From positions 1 to 64,000 of the forward strand of contig CAIOSI010000009.1 in NCBI GenBank assembly GCA_903860975.1: a stretch of 64,000 nucleotides of DNA, in the 5' to 3' direction. Under the pieces are notes generated by a model, which saw nothing but the letters and a program-made list of their open reading frames with translations, did not search any database and was not told the DNA's origin. The position numbers and the translations under genes were made by a program. Numbering within the stretch: position 1 is the first letter of the stretch; every line of letters starts with the position of its first letter. Source of the DNA: an uncultured Alphaproteobacteria bacterium. Its GTDB lineage: Bacteria; Pseudomonadota; Alphaproteobacteria; Caulobacterales; Caulobacteraceae. This document shows positions 50,777-59,614 of the stretch, piece after piece.

Positions 50777-52329
50777 GCCCCAAGCTCGCCGCGGCCTTTG
50801 CCCTGCTGCCGGAATATCTGGGCTGGCATGTGCTGCTGAGTTTTGCAGCCCTGGTGCTGGGCGTCGCGATCAGCTTGCCGCTGGCTGTGGCCGCGAGCCG
50901 AAGCCCGCGGCTGCGTTGGCCCGTCTTGGCAGGGGCGAGCCTGATCCAGACGATCCCAAGCCTGGCTCTGCTGGCGCTCTTCTATCCCCTGCTCCTGGCG
51001 CTTTCGACGCTTGCCAAGGCGACGCTTGGGCACGGCTTCTCGGCTCTGGGTTTTCTGCCCTCGCTCCTGGCTTTGACGCTCTACTCGATGCTGCCGATCC
51101 TCAGGAACGGGGCTGCTGGAATCATCGGCGTCGATGCGGCGATCAAGGAGGCCGCAGACGGGGTTGGTATGACCTCGCGCCAACGGCTCTTCCAGGTCGA
51201 GCTGCCCTTGGCCACACCCGTGATTATGGCGGGTGTCAGGACAGCGGCTGTCTGGACAATAGGGGCCGCGACGCTTTCGACGCCGGTCGGTCAGACCAGT
51301 CTTGGCAACTATATCTTCGCAGGATTGCAGACCGAAAACTGGGTCTTTGTCCTGTTTGGTTGCGCCGCCTCTGCCGTACTGGCTCTGGCGGCCGACCAAC
51401 TTCTAGGTCTAATCGAAGTCGGGACCCGTAAACGCAACGCGCGTCTGGTCGCCATCGGTGCCGCGGGCTTGCTGATCGGCGTGGCTACAGCCGTCGCGCC
51501 TTTGGCTGGGCTAGGGAAGACCGGCTCCTACGTCGTCGGCGCCAAGAACTTTTCCGAACAGTACATCTTGGCCGAACTGATGGCTGGCCGGCTGGAGAAG
51601 GCTGGCGCGCAGGTGAGCCGCAAGGAAGACCTGGGCTCGGCTGTCGCTTACCGGGCCCTGGCTGCCGGCGAGCTCGATGTCTACGTCGATTATTCCGGAA
51701 CACTTTGGACCAATGTCCTGAACCGAAAGGATAATCCCGGCCGCGCTGAAGTCATGAAACAGCTTACCGCCGAGCTGAAACGGCGCGATGGCGTGCAGGT
51801 GCTGGGCTCGCTCGGGTTCGAGAACGCCTATGCGCTCACGATGCGACCGGATCGGGCGAAGGCCTTGGGCGTGGCGTCCATCGCCGATCTTGCAAGGGAT
51901 GCCCCCAGGCTGACCCTGGGCTCGGACCTTGAGTTCCTGTCTCGGCCGGAATGGAAAGCCGTGGAAGGCGCTTACGGCCTCAGTTTCAAGGCCAAACACG
52001 CTTATCAGCCGACCTTCATGTACCGCGCGTTGATGGGCGGCGAGGCCGACGTGATCAGCGCGTTTTCGTCGGACGGCCGGATCGCGGCGGACAGGCTTGT
52101 GATCTTAAGCGACCCCAAGTCGGCCATTCCGCCCTATGACGCGGTGGTCCTCATCTCGCCGCGGCGCGCGAGCGATCAAAGGCTGCTCCAGGCCCTGCAG
52201 CCGCTCGTGGGCAAGATCTCTGTTGCGGCCATGCAGGCGGCCAATCTGAGCGTCGATCGAGACCAGCAGAAAGCCTCGCCAGCCGAGGCCGCAAGGGCGT
52301 TAGAGCGGCAGATTCTGCCCAGCCCGTAG
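50773..52329 (+). CDS. ABC permease fused to osmoprotectant-binding domain
   Basis: A 518-residue fusion. Residues about 15-215 form a BPD-type permease with six hydrophobic segments and the ATPase-contact EAA loop (EAADGVGMTSRQRLF, about 127-141). After a last hydrophobic stretch (about 225-245), residues 253-515 form an OpuAC/GlyBet-type binding domain facing the periplasm: VVGAKNFSEQYILAELMAGR, VDYSGTLWTNVL and YQPTFMYRALMGGEADVISA. Such fusions are known for OpuC/EgtU-type importers of betaine, choline or other quaternary compounds. Aromatic ligand-cage residues cannot be placed by eye, so the substrate is open. Confidence 0.87.
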   Translation: MSPKLAAAFALLPEYLGWHVLLSFAALVLGVAISLPLAVAASRSPRLRWPVLAGASLIQTIPSLALLALFYPLLLALSTLAKATLGHGFSALGFLPSLLALTLYSMLPILRNGAAGIIGVDAAIKEAADGVGMTSRQRLFQVELPLATPVIMAGVRTAAVWTIGAATLSTPVGQTSLGNYIFAGLQTENWVFVLFGCAASAVLALAADQLLGLIEVGTRKRNARLVAIGAAGLLIGVATAVAPLAGLGKTGSYVVGAKNFSEQYILAELMAGRLEKAGAQVSRKEDLGSAVAYRALAAGELDVYVDYSGTLWTNVLNRKDNPGRAEVMKQLTAELKRRDGVQVLGSLGFENAYALTMRPDRAKALGVASIADLARDAPRLTLGSDLEFLSRPEWKAVEGAYGLSFKAKHAYQPTFMYRALMGGEADVISAFSSDGRIAADRLVILSDPKSAIPPYDAVVLISPRRASDQRLLQALQPLVGKISVAAMQAANLSVDRDQQKASPAEAARALERQILPSP

Positions 52330-52336
52330 GCTTTCA

Positions 52337-52344
52337 TTAACCAT
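52337..52344 (+). promoter_or_regulatory. CtrA half-site before fliQ
   Basis: TTAACCAT matches the CtrA half-site described for Caulobacter cell-cycle promoters. It lies 100 bases upstream of the fliQ ATG. The second TTAA at the right spacing is missing. fliQ is a class II, CtrA-dependent operon in Caulobacter, which favours a real site. Confidence 0.5.
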
Positions 52345-52396
52345 GCCGGACCCATGGTGGCGGCGTTCGCTTGCGGGCGAATTCGTCAAGCTTTCT

Positions 52397-52432
52397 CAAG
52401 TCTTCGAGCTTTCCCAAGTCTTCGAGCTTTCC
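52397..52432. repeat. Perfect 18-base tandem repeat in the fliQ leader
   Basis: CAAGTCTTCGAGCTTTCC occurs twice without a gap (52397-52414 and 52415-52432). Partial copies flank it (CAAGCTTTCTC before, AAGAGGTCTTC after). It lies between the CtrA half-site and the fliQ Shine-Dalgarno (AAGAGG, 52433-52438), so it would be part of the fliQ leader RNA. Confidence 0.85.
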
Positions 52433-52443
52433 AAGAGGTCTTC

Positions 52444-52707
52444 ATGAACAGCGCCGAGGTTCTCGACGTCGGCCGCGACGCAATCTGGCTGACGCTCCAG
52501 CTTTCCGCGCCGATCCTGATTGTGGGCCTGGTTGTCGGCGTGGGTATCGGTCTGCTTCAGGCGCTGACGCAGATCCAGGAAGCCACACTTGTCTATGCGC
52601 CGAAGATCGTGGCGATCTTCGTATCGCTGCTGATTTTCCTGCCCTTGATGGGGTCATTGCTGAGCGGCTTCATGCATCACATCGCCGCTCGCATCGCCAG
52701 TCTGTAG
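52444..52707 (+). CDS. fliQ: Flagellar export gate protein FliQ
   Basis: An 87-residue protein with two membrane helices: APILIVGLVVGVGIGLLQAL followed by TQIQEATLVYAPK, and AIFVSLLIFLPLMGSLLSGF. This matches Caulobacter FliQ closely, including the start MNSAEVLDVGRDAIWLTLQL. The frame is open to ATG 52354 but the added residues are translations of the tandem repeat and have no family match, so ATG 52444, with AAGAGG five bases upstream, is taken. First gene of fliQ-fliR-flhB-cckA. Confidence 0.95.
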   Translation: MNSAEVLDVGRDAIWLTLQLSAPILIVGLVVGVGIGLLQALTQIQEATLVYAPKIVAIFVSLLIFLPLMGSLLSGFMHHIAARIASL

Positions 52708-52728
52708 CGGCGGGGCAGGTCAGCCCCC

Positions 52729-53484
52729 ATGGAACATTACGCCACGGGTCAGCAGATGTTCGCCGGCATCCTGATCTTTTCCCGGCTGGGCCCCATCCTG
52801 ATGCTGATCCCGGGGTTTGGTGAGGCCTTCGTTCCCGTCCGCATCCGACTCTCCCTGGGCTTGGCGTTGGCGTTTGTGTTGTTCCCGGTGGTGGGAGGAG
52901 CCGTGCCCACGATCCCAGCCGATATCAGCGGCGTCGCCGGTGCCGTGATCAAGGAAACCGCCATCGGCCTGATGATCGGCACGATTCTGCGGATGTTCAT
53001 GAGCTCGCTGGTCGCGGCAGGTGAACTCGTTTCGATCCAGACCACGCTGGGGTTCGCCCAAACCGCGAACCCCGGCCAGGCTGCGCCGTCCACGACGATC
53101 GGCACCTTCCTAGGGCTTCTGGGTCTGGTGCTGATCTTGACCACCAATCTGCATTATCTGTTCCTGTCTGCGATCGTGCGCTCTTACACAATCTTCCCGT
53201 TCACCCGGGCGATCCCGCTGGGCGACGCCAATGCCTTGGCGATCCAGACCGTCGCCCAGTCCTTTGCCTTGGGCTTCCAGTTGGCCGCGCCGGTCGTGGC
53301 CTTCTCGATCGTTTTCAACGTCGCCGTGGGTCTGGTGGGTCGGGTTATGCCTCAGTTCCAGATCTTCTTCGTCGCTTCGCCCTTGATGGTGCTGCTGGGC
53401 TTGTCGATCTTCGCATTGAGCCTGGGGTTGATGGGCATGGTGTGGATCGACCACTATCAAAACCTGGCCGCAAGGTTCGGCTAG
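52729..53484 (+). CDS. fliR: Flagellar export gate protein FliR
   Basis: A 251-residue membrane protein with about six hydrophobic segments. FliR signatures: FSRLGPILMLIPGFGEAFVP followed by VRIRLSLGLALAF, IKETAIGLMIGTILRMFMSS and GLVGRVMPQFQIFFVASPLM. Starts 21 bases after fliQ and ends three bases before flhB, so the set is translated together. Confidence 0.95.
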   Translation: MEHYATGQQMFAGILIFSRLGPILMLIPGFGEAFVPVRIRLSLGLALAFVLFPVVGGAVPTIPADISGVAGAVIKETAIGLMIGTILRMFMSSLVAAGELVSIQTTLGFAQTANPGQAAPSTTIGTFLGLLGLVLILTTNLHYLFLSAIVRSYTIFPFTRAIPLGDANALAIQTVAQSFALGFQLAAPVVAFSIVFNVAVGLVGRVMPQFQIFFVASPLMVLLGLSIFALSLGLMGMVWIDHYQNLAARFG

Positions 53485-53487
53485 GCC

Positions 53488-54585
53488 ATGAGCGATACAA
53501 ACGACGCGGCCTCACGCACAGAAGAGGCGACACCTCGAAAACTTGAGCAGGCGCGCGAGCGCGGCGAAGTCGTCAAGACGCCGGACCTGGCGGCTATGGC
53601 GTCGTTGTCGGGTGCCGCAGCGGTGCTGGCCCTGGGCGGGGGGTGGCTCAGCCGAAATCTCGCCGACTCGCTGACGCCCTTCCTCGCCAGTCCAGACACC
53701 ATGAGCTTTGATGGCCATGGGGGCGTGGTGATCATGCGCGCGGCCGTGACGGCCGCAGCTCCGATCATTGGGGCGGTGCTGCTGACAGCTTGCGCCGCCG
53801 GCATCGCGGGCAACCTGATCCAGACGGGCTTCATGTTCAGCCCCGAGCGACTCTCCTTCGACTTCAAGAAGGTCTCCCCCATCGAAGGCTTCAAGCGCGT
53901 CTTCGGCATTGACGGCTTTGTGCAGTTCCTGAAGTCGCTGTTGAAGGTTGCCCTGACCGGACTGCTCGCCTGGTGGGTGCTCAATCCCCACGTCTCGGAG
54001 ATGGAAAATCTCGTCGGCATGGATCCGATCGCCATGATGTCCTTCGCCGTCGATATTCTGCGGCGTCTGGTCTTCGCGGTTGCGGCTTTCCTGCTCCTTG
54101 TCGCCGGCGCCGACTGGTTTTGGCAGCGCCAGCGGTTCATGGCCAAGATGCGGATGAGCAAAGAGGAACTGAAAGAGGACTACAGGCAGGCCGAAGGCGA
54201 CCCCCACATCAAGGCCCGCCAGAAGCAGCTGCGTATTGAGCGTGCTCGCCGCCGGATGATGCAGGCGGTGCCGAAGGCGACTGTGGTGGTGATGAACCCG
54301 ACCCACTTTGCCGTGGCGCTAAAGTACGACTCCAGCGAGGCGCCGGCGCCGCTCTGCGTGGCCAAGGGCATGGACTCGCTTGCGCTGAAGATCCGCGAGG
54401 TCGCCAAGGCCCATGGCGTGCCGGTCATCGAAGATCCACCCTTGGCCCGTGCGCTTTATGCCACCGTGGACGTGGACGAGATCATTCCGCCAGCTCACTA
54501 TGAGGCTGTGGCCAAGATCATCGGCTTCATCTTGAGCACCGGACGCAAAGTCGCGGCTCGGAGCCTTCGAAGCGATGCGCTTTAA
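53488..54585 (+). CDS. flhB: Flagellar export switch protein FlhB
   Basis: A 365-residue protein with four membrane segments in the first 215 residues and a cytosolic domain with the autocleavage motif NPTH at 270-273 (VVVMNPTHFAVALKY). N-terminal RTEEATPRKLEQARERGEVV is the family start. It switches the export apparatus from rod/hook to filament substrates after self-cleavage between Asn270 and Pro271. The C-terminal tail is short. cckA starts 21 bases after its stop. Confidence 0.97.
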   Translation: MSDTNDAASRTEEATPRKLEQARERGEVVKTPDLAAMASLSGAAAVLALGGGWLSRNLADSLTPFLASPDTMSFDGHGGVVIMRAAVTAAAPIIGAVLLTACAAGIAGNLIQTGFMFSPERLSFDFKKVSPIEGFKRVFGIDGFVQFLKSLLKVALTGLLAWWVLNPHVSEMENLVGMDPIAMMSFAVDILRRLVFAVAAFLLLVAGADWFWQRQRFMAKMRMSKEELKEDYRQAEGDPHIKARQKQLRIERARRRMMQAVPKATVVVMNPTHFAVALKYDSSEAPAPLCVAKGMDSLALKIREVAKAHGVPVIEDPPLARALYATVDVDEIIPPAHYEAVAKIIGFILSTGRKVAARSLRSDAL

Positions 54586-54606
54586 CCCGGTGATTTCTGT
54601 GAAAGA

Positions 54607-56778
54607 ATGTCAGTGACCGATTCTCCGGGCGAGATTGTCCGCGGGCCTGTCCCTTTCAAGAAGGGATTGTCCAATAAGGAGGCGTTGTCGCCAGGCATGG
54701 CCGAGCCGCATGTGCGAAAAGTCCGCAAGGGCCTGTTCGAGCCGCTGACCGCTGCTGCGGTGGTCTTCTTCTTGATGGCCGTCGTCTTTGCCGCTGCGCC
54801 AGCGATGAACGCGGGGCCCACCACGATTGCGGGGTTGTTACTGTTAATCGGCCTGGCTGGCGTGGCTTGCCTTGGCCTGTTTGTGCTGCGCGGTTCGAGC
54901 GATGCGCCCATCGACAATCCGCTGGGTGGAGAGCTGCTGGTCGACGCGCTGATGGAGCCTGCCGTCATCGCGGCCTCGGATGGCCGGGTTCACGCGGCCA
55001 ATGCGGCGTGGAAATCGACCATCGGGCTTGGCGCGCGCCTTCCGAAGTCAGGCCCCTCGGCCTCCAGCCTCTTTGCGGCCCTCAACGCGGCGCGACGCGG
55101 CGATACCAGCCACGCGACCATCAAGGTCGGTGGGGCTGAATACGAGACAATTGTTTCCCCGATTGGGGAGCGGCGCTTCCTGGTTCGCCTGACCGGACCG
55201 GGTTCCGGCGCCTTGGCGCTGCCGTCAGCCGCCATGGAGGTGCTGAAAGCCTTTAACGGCGCGCTCCCGCCGCCGCCCAAAGTGCTGGACGCCTTCGCTG
55301 CGGCCTCCCCGTTCGGCGCGGCCTTGCTGGAGGGCGAAGATCCTTTCGAGTCCAAGATCGTGGAGGCTAACCCCGCACTGAAGGCTGTGGCTGGCGGCGG
55401 GGAAAAAGGCCAAGCCTTTGGCGAACTGATCGAGGCTGCCAGTCGCGCTGAGGCTTCCCAGAAGCTGGCCGCCGGGCAGGGCTCGGGGGCGCCGGTGGAG
55501 GTCCGCCTGGCGCACGACCCTGCGCGCATCGCTCACCTCTATCTGTCCAAAAGCGATGGCCGCTGGGTGGCCTATCTTGTCGATGTTTCCGAACAAAAAC
55601 AGATCGAGCTGCAGCTTGCCCAGAGCCAGAAGATGCAGGCCATTGGCCAGCTGGCCGGTGGCGTCGCCCACGATTTTAATAACCTGCTGACGGCAATCTT
55701 CATGCAGCTCGACGTGCTGGCCACGCGCCATCCCGTGGGCGATCCCTCCTACGAGGGCTTGAACGAGATCAAGCAAACGTCAACGCGCGCCGCTGACCTG
55801 GTGCGCAAGCTTCTCGCCTTCTCACGCAAACAGACCGTGCAGCGCGAGATCCTCGATCTGGGCGAACTGATCAGCGAATTTGAAGTGCTGCTGCGCAGAG
55901 TGCTCTATGAAGACGTCAAGCTCAGCACAGACTACGGCCGCAACTTGCCGCAAGTGCGCGCCGACCGAGGCCAGCTGGAAACCGCGGTGATGAACCTGGC
56001 CGTCAATGCCAGGGACTCGGTGCGGGCGCATGGCGGCGGATCGGTGAGTATCCGCACCGCGCGTGTCACCCAAGAGCAGGCGAATGCGATGGGTTATCCC
56101 AGCGCCCAGGGCGATCAGGCCATGATCGAGGTGTCAGACGATGGCCCGGGCATCGCGCCAGATGTTCTGGACAAGATCTTTGATCCGTTCTTCACGACCA
56201 AACCGGTGGGCGAGGGCACGGGGCTTGGTCTGGCCACCGTCTACGGGATCGTCAAACAGTCGGACGGCTGGATCAGCGTCGACAGCAAACCCGGCGAAGG
56301 TGCGGCTTTCCGCATCTTCCTGCCGGTTCATATCCCGGTCGCTGGCGTTGCGTCTGCGCCCGTGCCCGTTGCGCCAAAGCGCCCGGTCGCACGCGACCTT
56401 TCCGGTGCCGGCCGGATCCTGTTTGTCGAGGATGAAGACGCCGTTCGGGGGGTGGCTGCTAAGCTGCTTCGGGCGCGTGGCTATGAGGTGATTGAGGCCG
56501 CCAGTGGCGAAGAAGCCCTGGAACTGGCCGAGACCCATGCCGGGACCATCGACCTGATGATTTCCGACGTCGTGATGCCGGGCATGCAGGGGCCCGACCT
56601 GTTGAAACAGGCGCGAGCCTACCTGGGCGCAGCGCCGGTCATGTTTATCTCCGGCTACGCGGAGAGCGAATTCTCCGATCTTCTGGAAGGCGAGACCAAC
56701 GTCTCCTTCCTGCGCAAACCGATCGATATCAAGACGCTTGCCGAGCGTGTGAAGCAGGAACTGCAAAACGCCGCTTGA
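54607..56778 (+). CDS. cckA: Cell-cycle hybrid histidine kinase CckA
   Basis: A 723-residue hybrid kinase. Two membrane helices (about 47-66 and 74-94), PAS-like regions (about 110-340), DHp with His355 in [13 protein letters not shown], HATPase with [29 protein letters not shown] and GLGLATVYG, and a receiver domain with Asp654 in [10 protein letters not shown] and the KP loop at FLRKPIDI. CckA phosphorylates ChpT, which passes phosphate to CtrA and CpdR. Position directly after flhB is that of Caulobacter crescentus cckA. Length is somewhat greater than the 691 residues of that protein. Confidence 0.96.
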   Translation: MSVTDSPGEIVRGPVPFKKGLSNKEALSPGMAEPHVRKVRKGLFEPLTAAAVVFFLMAVVFAAAPAMNAGPTTIAGLLLLIGLAGVACLGLFVLRGSSDAPIDNPLGGELLVDALMEPAVIAASDGRVHAANAAWKSTIGLGARLPKSGPSASSLFAALNAARRGDTSHATIKVGGAEYETIVSPIGERRFLVRLTGPGSGALALPSAAMEVLKAFNGALPPPPKVLDAFAAASPFGAALLEGEDPFESKIVEANPALKAVAGGGEKGQAFGELIEAASRAEASQKLAAGQGSGAPVEVRLAHDPARIAHLYLSKSDGRWVAYLVDVSEQKQIELQLAQSQKMQAIGQLAGGVAHDFNNLLTAIFMQLDVLATRHPVGDPSYEGLNEIKQTSTRAADLVRKLLAFSRKQTVQREILDLGELISEFEVLLRRVLYEDVKLSTDYGRNLPQVRADRGQLETAVMNLAVNARDSVRAHGGGSVSIRTARVTQEQANAMGYPSAQGDQAMIEVSDDGPGIAPDVLDKIFDPFFTTKPVGEGTGLGLATVYGIVKQSDGWISVDSKPGEGAAFRIFLPVHIPVAGVASAPVPVAPKRPVARDLSGAGRILFVEDEDAVRGVAAKLLRARGYEVIEAASGEEALELAETHAGTIDLMISDVVMPGMQGPDLLKQARAYLGAAPVMFISGYAESEFSDLLEGETNVSFLRKPIDIKTLAERVKQELQNAA

Positions 56779-56840
56779 GACGCCCAGTCGGGCTTTCTGA
56801 GGTCGGAACTCGAGCGCCGATCGCCGCCAGGAGATGGGTT

Positions 56841-57038
56841 ATGAATGAGCTTGCGCCGGTCAAAGGAGCCCTGCCGCTGACGGCTTTGCTCGCCACAGCC
56901 CTGGGTGCAGCTGCGCTGGGCGCCATCGCAGTCGGCGCAGTTTCCATTGGCGCCCTGGCGATAGGCCGCGTGCGCATCAGGTGCCTCGCGGTGGACGAAC
57001 TCACCGTTAAGCGGCTGAACGTGCAGAATGGCGACTAG
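56841..57038 (+). CDS. Small glycine-zipper-type protein
   Basis: A 65-residue protein with a repeating Gly/Ala/Ile pattern, ATALGAAALGAIAVGAVSIG followed by ALAIGRVRIRCLAVDELTVK. The five-residue period (GAxxI/L) suggests a stacked or glycine-zipper membrane helix, and the end (DELTVKRLNVQN) a short beta-like tail. Small proteins of this kind are common in proteobacteria but unnamed to me. ATG 56841 has AGGAG seven bases upstream. It lies 62 bases after cckA. The stop TAG shares the tetranucleotide CTAG (57035-57038) with the stop of the convergent PhyH gene. Confidence 0.7.
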   Translation: MNELAPVKGALPLTALLATALGAAALGAIAVGAVSIGALAIGRVRIRCLAVDELTVKRLNVQNGD

Positions 57039-57916
57039 CGCCCGGCCGGAACGGTTGCAGAATAGGGCGTCAGGTCGATACCGCTATAGCGTAGGGCCAC
57101 ATCGCTGAGCGTCTGGTCATTCCAGTAAGGATCGCCCGGTGGCGGCCACCCGAACAGATCCCGCTGGCGCGGTGTCATATTGACCATTGCTTCCTTCCAG
57201 CCGGGATTGAGCGTCCGGTCAGGCCAGGCCAGTTTTCCCTGCCAGCGCCAGCCACGTGGCTTAAAATCTACCGGCATGACAAAGCGTGAGCGGCCAGGTG
57301 CCCTAAAGTTGGAGCCGCGGTGGAAGACGTCGGTTTTGTAGATCAGCATGGAGCCGGCTGGTCCGGTCACCGCGACCTCGTCTTCGAAGAAATCTCCCAT
57401 CTGCGTCTGTGTAATGCCGATCGGGACGTGGGCCGTCTTGTCGAGCGGCACAGCTTTGGTCGGTCCGTCGAGTTCGGTAACGTCAGACAGCAGGATGAAA
57501 CACGTCATCTGCGCCATCAGCTGGTCGGCGCGGGGGACCACAATGGTGTGGTTCTCATAGTCGCGATGGTGGTGCTGATCGTAGTCGATCGCCCCTGAAT
57601 ATTTCGCCCAGAGCTCGATCTTGTAGCAATCGACCTCCTTGGTCTGCAGGAAGCGCTCAGCGGCATCCACGAGGTCGGGATAGACCGGGATCTTGTTTAG
57701 GGCCCACGACGGGTAGGGGAAGAAGCGTAAGCCCGCGAACTGGCTCTTGGCGAACTTGGGGTAAGCCTCGGGGTTCGCAAAATAGGTCTCGGGCCTGGGG
57801 TAGATTTCCCACAATGCAGTCTGGGCATCGCTGAGGGTCGCCTGATCCAGGAAGCCTTCGACGACGGTGAATCCCCGGTCGAAAACCTCCGCCAACGTTT
57901 CGTCAGGTATTCGCAT
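57035..57916 (-). CDS. Phytanoyl-CoA dioxygenase (PhyH) family protein
   Basis: A 293-residue Fe(II)/2-oxoglutarate-dependent oxygenase. The facial-triad His-x-Asp lies in DQHHHRDYENH and the distal His in IYKTDVFHRGSNF, with RFVMPVDFKPRGW holding the likely Arg for 2-oxoglutarate. N-terminus FDRGFTVVEGFLDQ is typical of PhyH proteins. The frame runs to 57970; ATG 57916 is chosen because AAGGAG lies five bases upstream. The substrate is unknown. Divergent from the SDR gene at 58042 with 125 bases between. Confidence 0.85.
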   Translation of the reverse strand: MRIPDETLAEVFDRGFTVVEGFLDQATLSDAQTALWEIYPRPETYFANPEAYPKFAKSQFAGLRFFPYPSWALNKIPVYPDLVDAAERFLQTKEVDCYKIELWAKYSGAIDYDQHHHRDYENHTIVVPRADQLMAQMTCFILLSDVTELDGPTKAVPLDKTAHVPIGITQTQMGDFFEDEVAVTGPAGSMLIYKTDVFHRGSNFRAPGRSRFVMPVDFKPRGWRWQGKLAWPDRTLNPGWKEAMVNMTPRQRDLFGWPPPGDPYWNDQTLSDVALRYSGIDLTPYSATVPAGR

Positions 57917-58041
57917 CCGAACTCCTTGGCCGCCGTCGGCCAATGAACCGCTGCGGGGTGTTTTGCGCAACTGCCCTTGCGTCGCGCGCTCAGCCGCGCG
58001 AGCGTTGGGTATTAGAAAAAAGCAATTTGGAGGACACGGTC

Positions 58042-58860
58042 ATGAGCCAACCCCGCATCAATCCCAATGGCGCGTTGAAGGGCAAAAACGCCCTGATCAC
58101 CGGTGCCAGTCGCGGCATCGGCGAAGCGATCGCTGCACGGCTCGCCATGGAAGGGGCAAATGTGGTGGTCTCGGCGCGAACCGCCGAAAGTGGCGAGAGC
58201 CGGCTTTCAGGTACGCTCCATGAGACGGTCGACCGTATCAAGCGCGCCGGCGGTCAGGCGACCTTCATCAAGGCTGATCTTGCCCAGAGCGTTGAACGTG
58301 AGCGTCTGGTGGAGGAAGCCGCAGCGGCCTATGGCCCGATCGATATTCTCGTCAACAACGCCGCCATCACCTATTTCATACCGGTTAGTGAATTTCCCGA
58401 GAAGCGCTTCAAGCTGATGATGGAGGTGCAGGTCTATGCGCCCTTCCATCTGTCACAGCTGGTCTTGCCGTCGATGCGCGAGAAGAAACAGGGCTGGATC
58501 GTCAACATCTCGTCCGGCGCCGGTTTGCATCCGAAACTCCCCTACACCCGCCGCGGCGGTGGCACGGTCTATGGTATGTGCAAGGCCGCCCTTGAACGGT
58601 TTACGACCGGTCTAGCCTCGGAGGTCTACGACGACGGCATTGCCGTCAACGTGGTCTCGCCGGGCCTTGTCGACACCCCTGGCGTCGCCGTGCATGGCCT
58701 GATCAACGAAGCCACCAAGGACCGCGTTCAGCCGATCAAGTATATCGCCGAGGCGGTTTATCAGCTGGCGTCAGCCGATCCCAAGACGCTGACGGGCACG
58801 ATCAATTATGCGGAGCCGTTCCTGAAGAGCCTCGCGATCGAACCGGCAGAACTGGTCTAG
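58042..58860 (+). CDS. SDR-family oxidoreductase
   Basis: A 272-residue short-chain dehydrogenase: TGASRGIGEAI (cofactor), VSARTAE (after strand 2, with Arg, hinting NADP), NNAAITYF, and the active site with VNISSGAG and YGMCKAAL (Tyr-x3-Lys). ATG 58042 has GGAGGA eight bases upstream; the longer frame overlaps the leader. C-terminal region lacks the PG-x-x-x-T-DG pattern in part but shows VSPGLVDTPGVA. Followed 13 bases later by the dienelactone hydrolase gene, so the two form an operon. Confidence 0.86.
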   Translation: MSQPRINPNGALKGKNALITGASRGIGEAIAARLAMEGANVVVSARTAESGESRLSGTLHETVDRIKRAGGQATFIKADLAQSVERERLVEEAAAAYGPIDILVNNAAITYFIPVSEFPEKRFKLMMEVQVYAPFHLSQLVLPSMREKKQGWIVNISSGAGLHPKLPYTRRGGGTVYGMCKAALERFTTGLASEVYDDGIAVNVVSPGLVDTPGVAVHGLINEATKDRVQPIKYIAEAVYQLASADPKTLTGTINYAEPFLKSLAIEPAELV

Positions 58861-58873
58861 GGAGCCGCTCACC

Positions 58874-59614
58874 ATGATCGAACAGACCGTCGATATCGCC
58901 ACGAAGCACGGAAAGACTGCGACGTTTATCGTTCACCCGGAAAGGGAGGGCGCCCATCCTGTCGTGATGTTCTTTATGGACGCCCCGGCGATCCGTGAGG
59001 AACTTCGCGACATGGCCCGCAGGATCGCTGCCGTGGGCTACTATGTCATGCTGCCCAACCTCTACTATCGCTCAGGTGTGATGGAGCTGGCCGACCTGCC
59101 GACGTTGCCGGAGAAAGAGGCGCGGGCGCGGATGTTCGAGTTTATGGGCTCGCTGACGATTCCCTTGGTGATGTCCGATGGCGATGCGCTGCTGGACTAC
59201 GCTGACCGCGATCCGGCCGCCAGCAACGGCAAGATCGCCACACTGGGCTACTGCATGAGCGGCCAGTATGCGATCAACTTCGCCGCCCGCTATCCCGATC
59301 GGGTGGCCGCGGCGGCTTCGATCTACGGGGTGCAGTTGGTGACCGACCAGGCCAATAGCCCCCACCTGGCAGCCCAGAAGGCCAAGGCGGAGATGTACTT
59401 CGCCTGCGCCGAGCACGATTCCTATGCGCCGCTCGAGATGGTCGAGGCCCTGGATCAGACCGTGAAGTCCAAAAATCTCAATGCCGAAGTCGAGCTCTAC
59501 GCGGGCGTCCACCACGGCTTTGCGTTTCCGCAGCGCGGTTCAGTGTTCGACAAACCAGCGGCGGAGCGACATTGGGAACGGCTGTTTGCGATGTGGAGGC
59601 GCCGGCTCACCTAG
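58874..59614 (+). CDS. Dienelactone-hydrolase-family protein
   Basis: A 246-residue alpha/beta hydrolase. The nucleophile is Cys in GYCMSGQYAINFAA, as in dienelactone hydrolases, with the acid residue in FACAEHDSYAPLE and the catalytic His in GVHHGFAFPQRG. PHPVVMFFMDAPAIREELRD-like segments (here HPVVMFFMDAPAIREELRDM) are the family's N-terminal strands. It opens lactones or cleaves related esters in the cytosol. Its stop overlaps that of the convergent PhyH gene by eight bases. Confidence 0.87.
   Translation: MIEQTVDIATKHGKTATFIVHPEREGAHPVVMFFMDAPAIREELRDMARRIAAVGYYVMLPNLYYRSGVMELADLPTLPEKEARARMFEFMGSLTIPLVMSDGDALLDYADRDPAASNGKIATLGYCMSGQYAINFAARYPDRVAAAASIYGVQLVTDQANSPHLAAQKAKAEMYFACAEHDSYAPLEMVEALDQTVKSKNLNAEVELYAGVHHGFAFPQRGSVFDKPAAERHWERLFAMWRRRLT

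Noticed and set aside
52397..52432. Tandem repeat considered as a CRISPR fragment
   Set aside because: Copies are adjacent with no spacer, only two are complete, and no cas gene is near.
52354..52443. N-terminal extension of fliQ
   Set aside because: It would translate the tandem repeat and has no family match; the downstream ATG has a good Shine-Dalgarno and the usual FliQ start.
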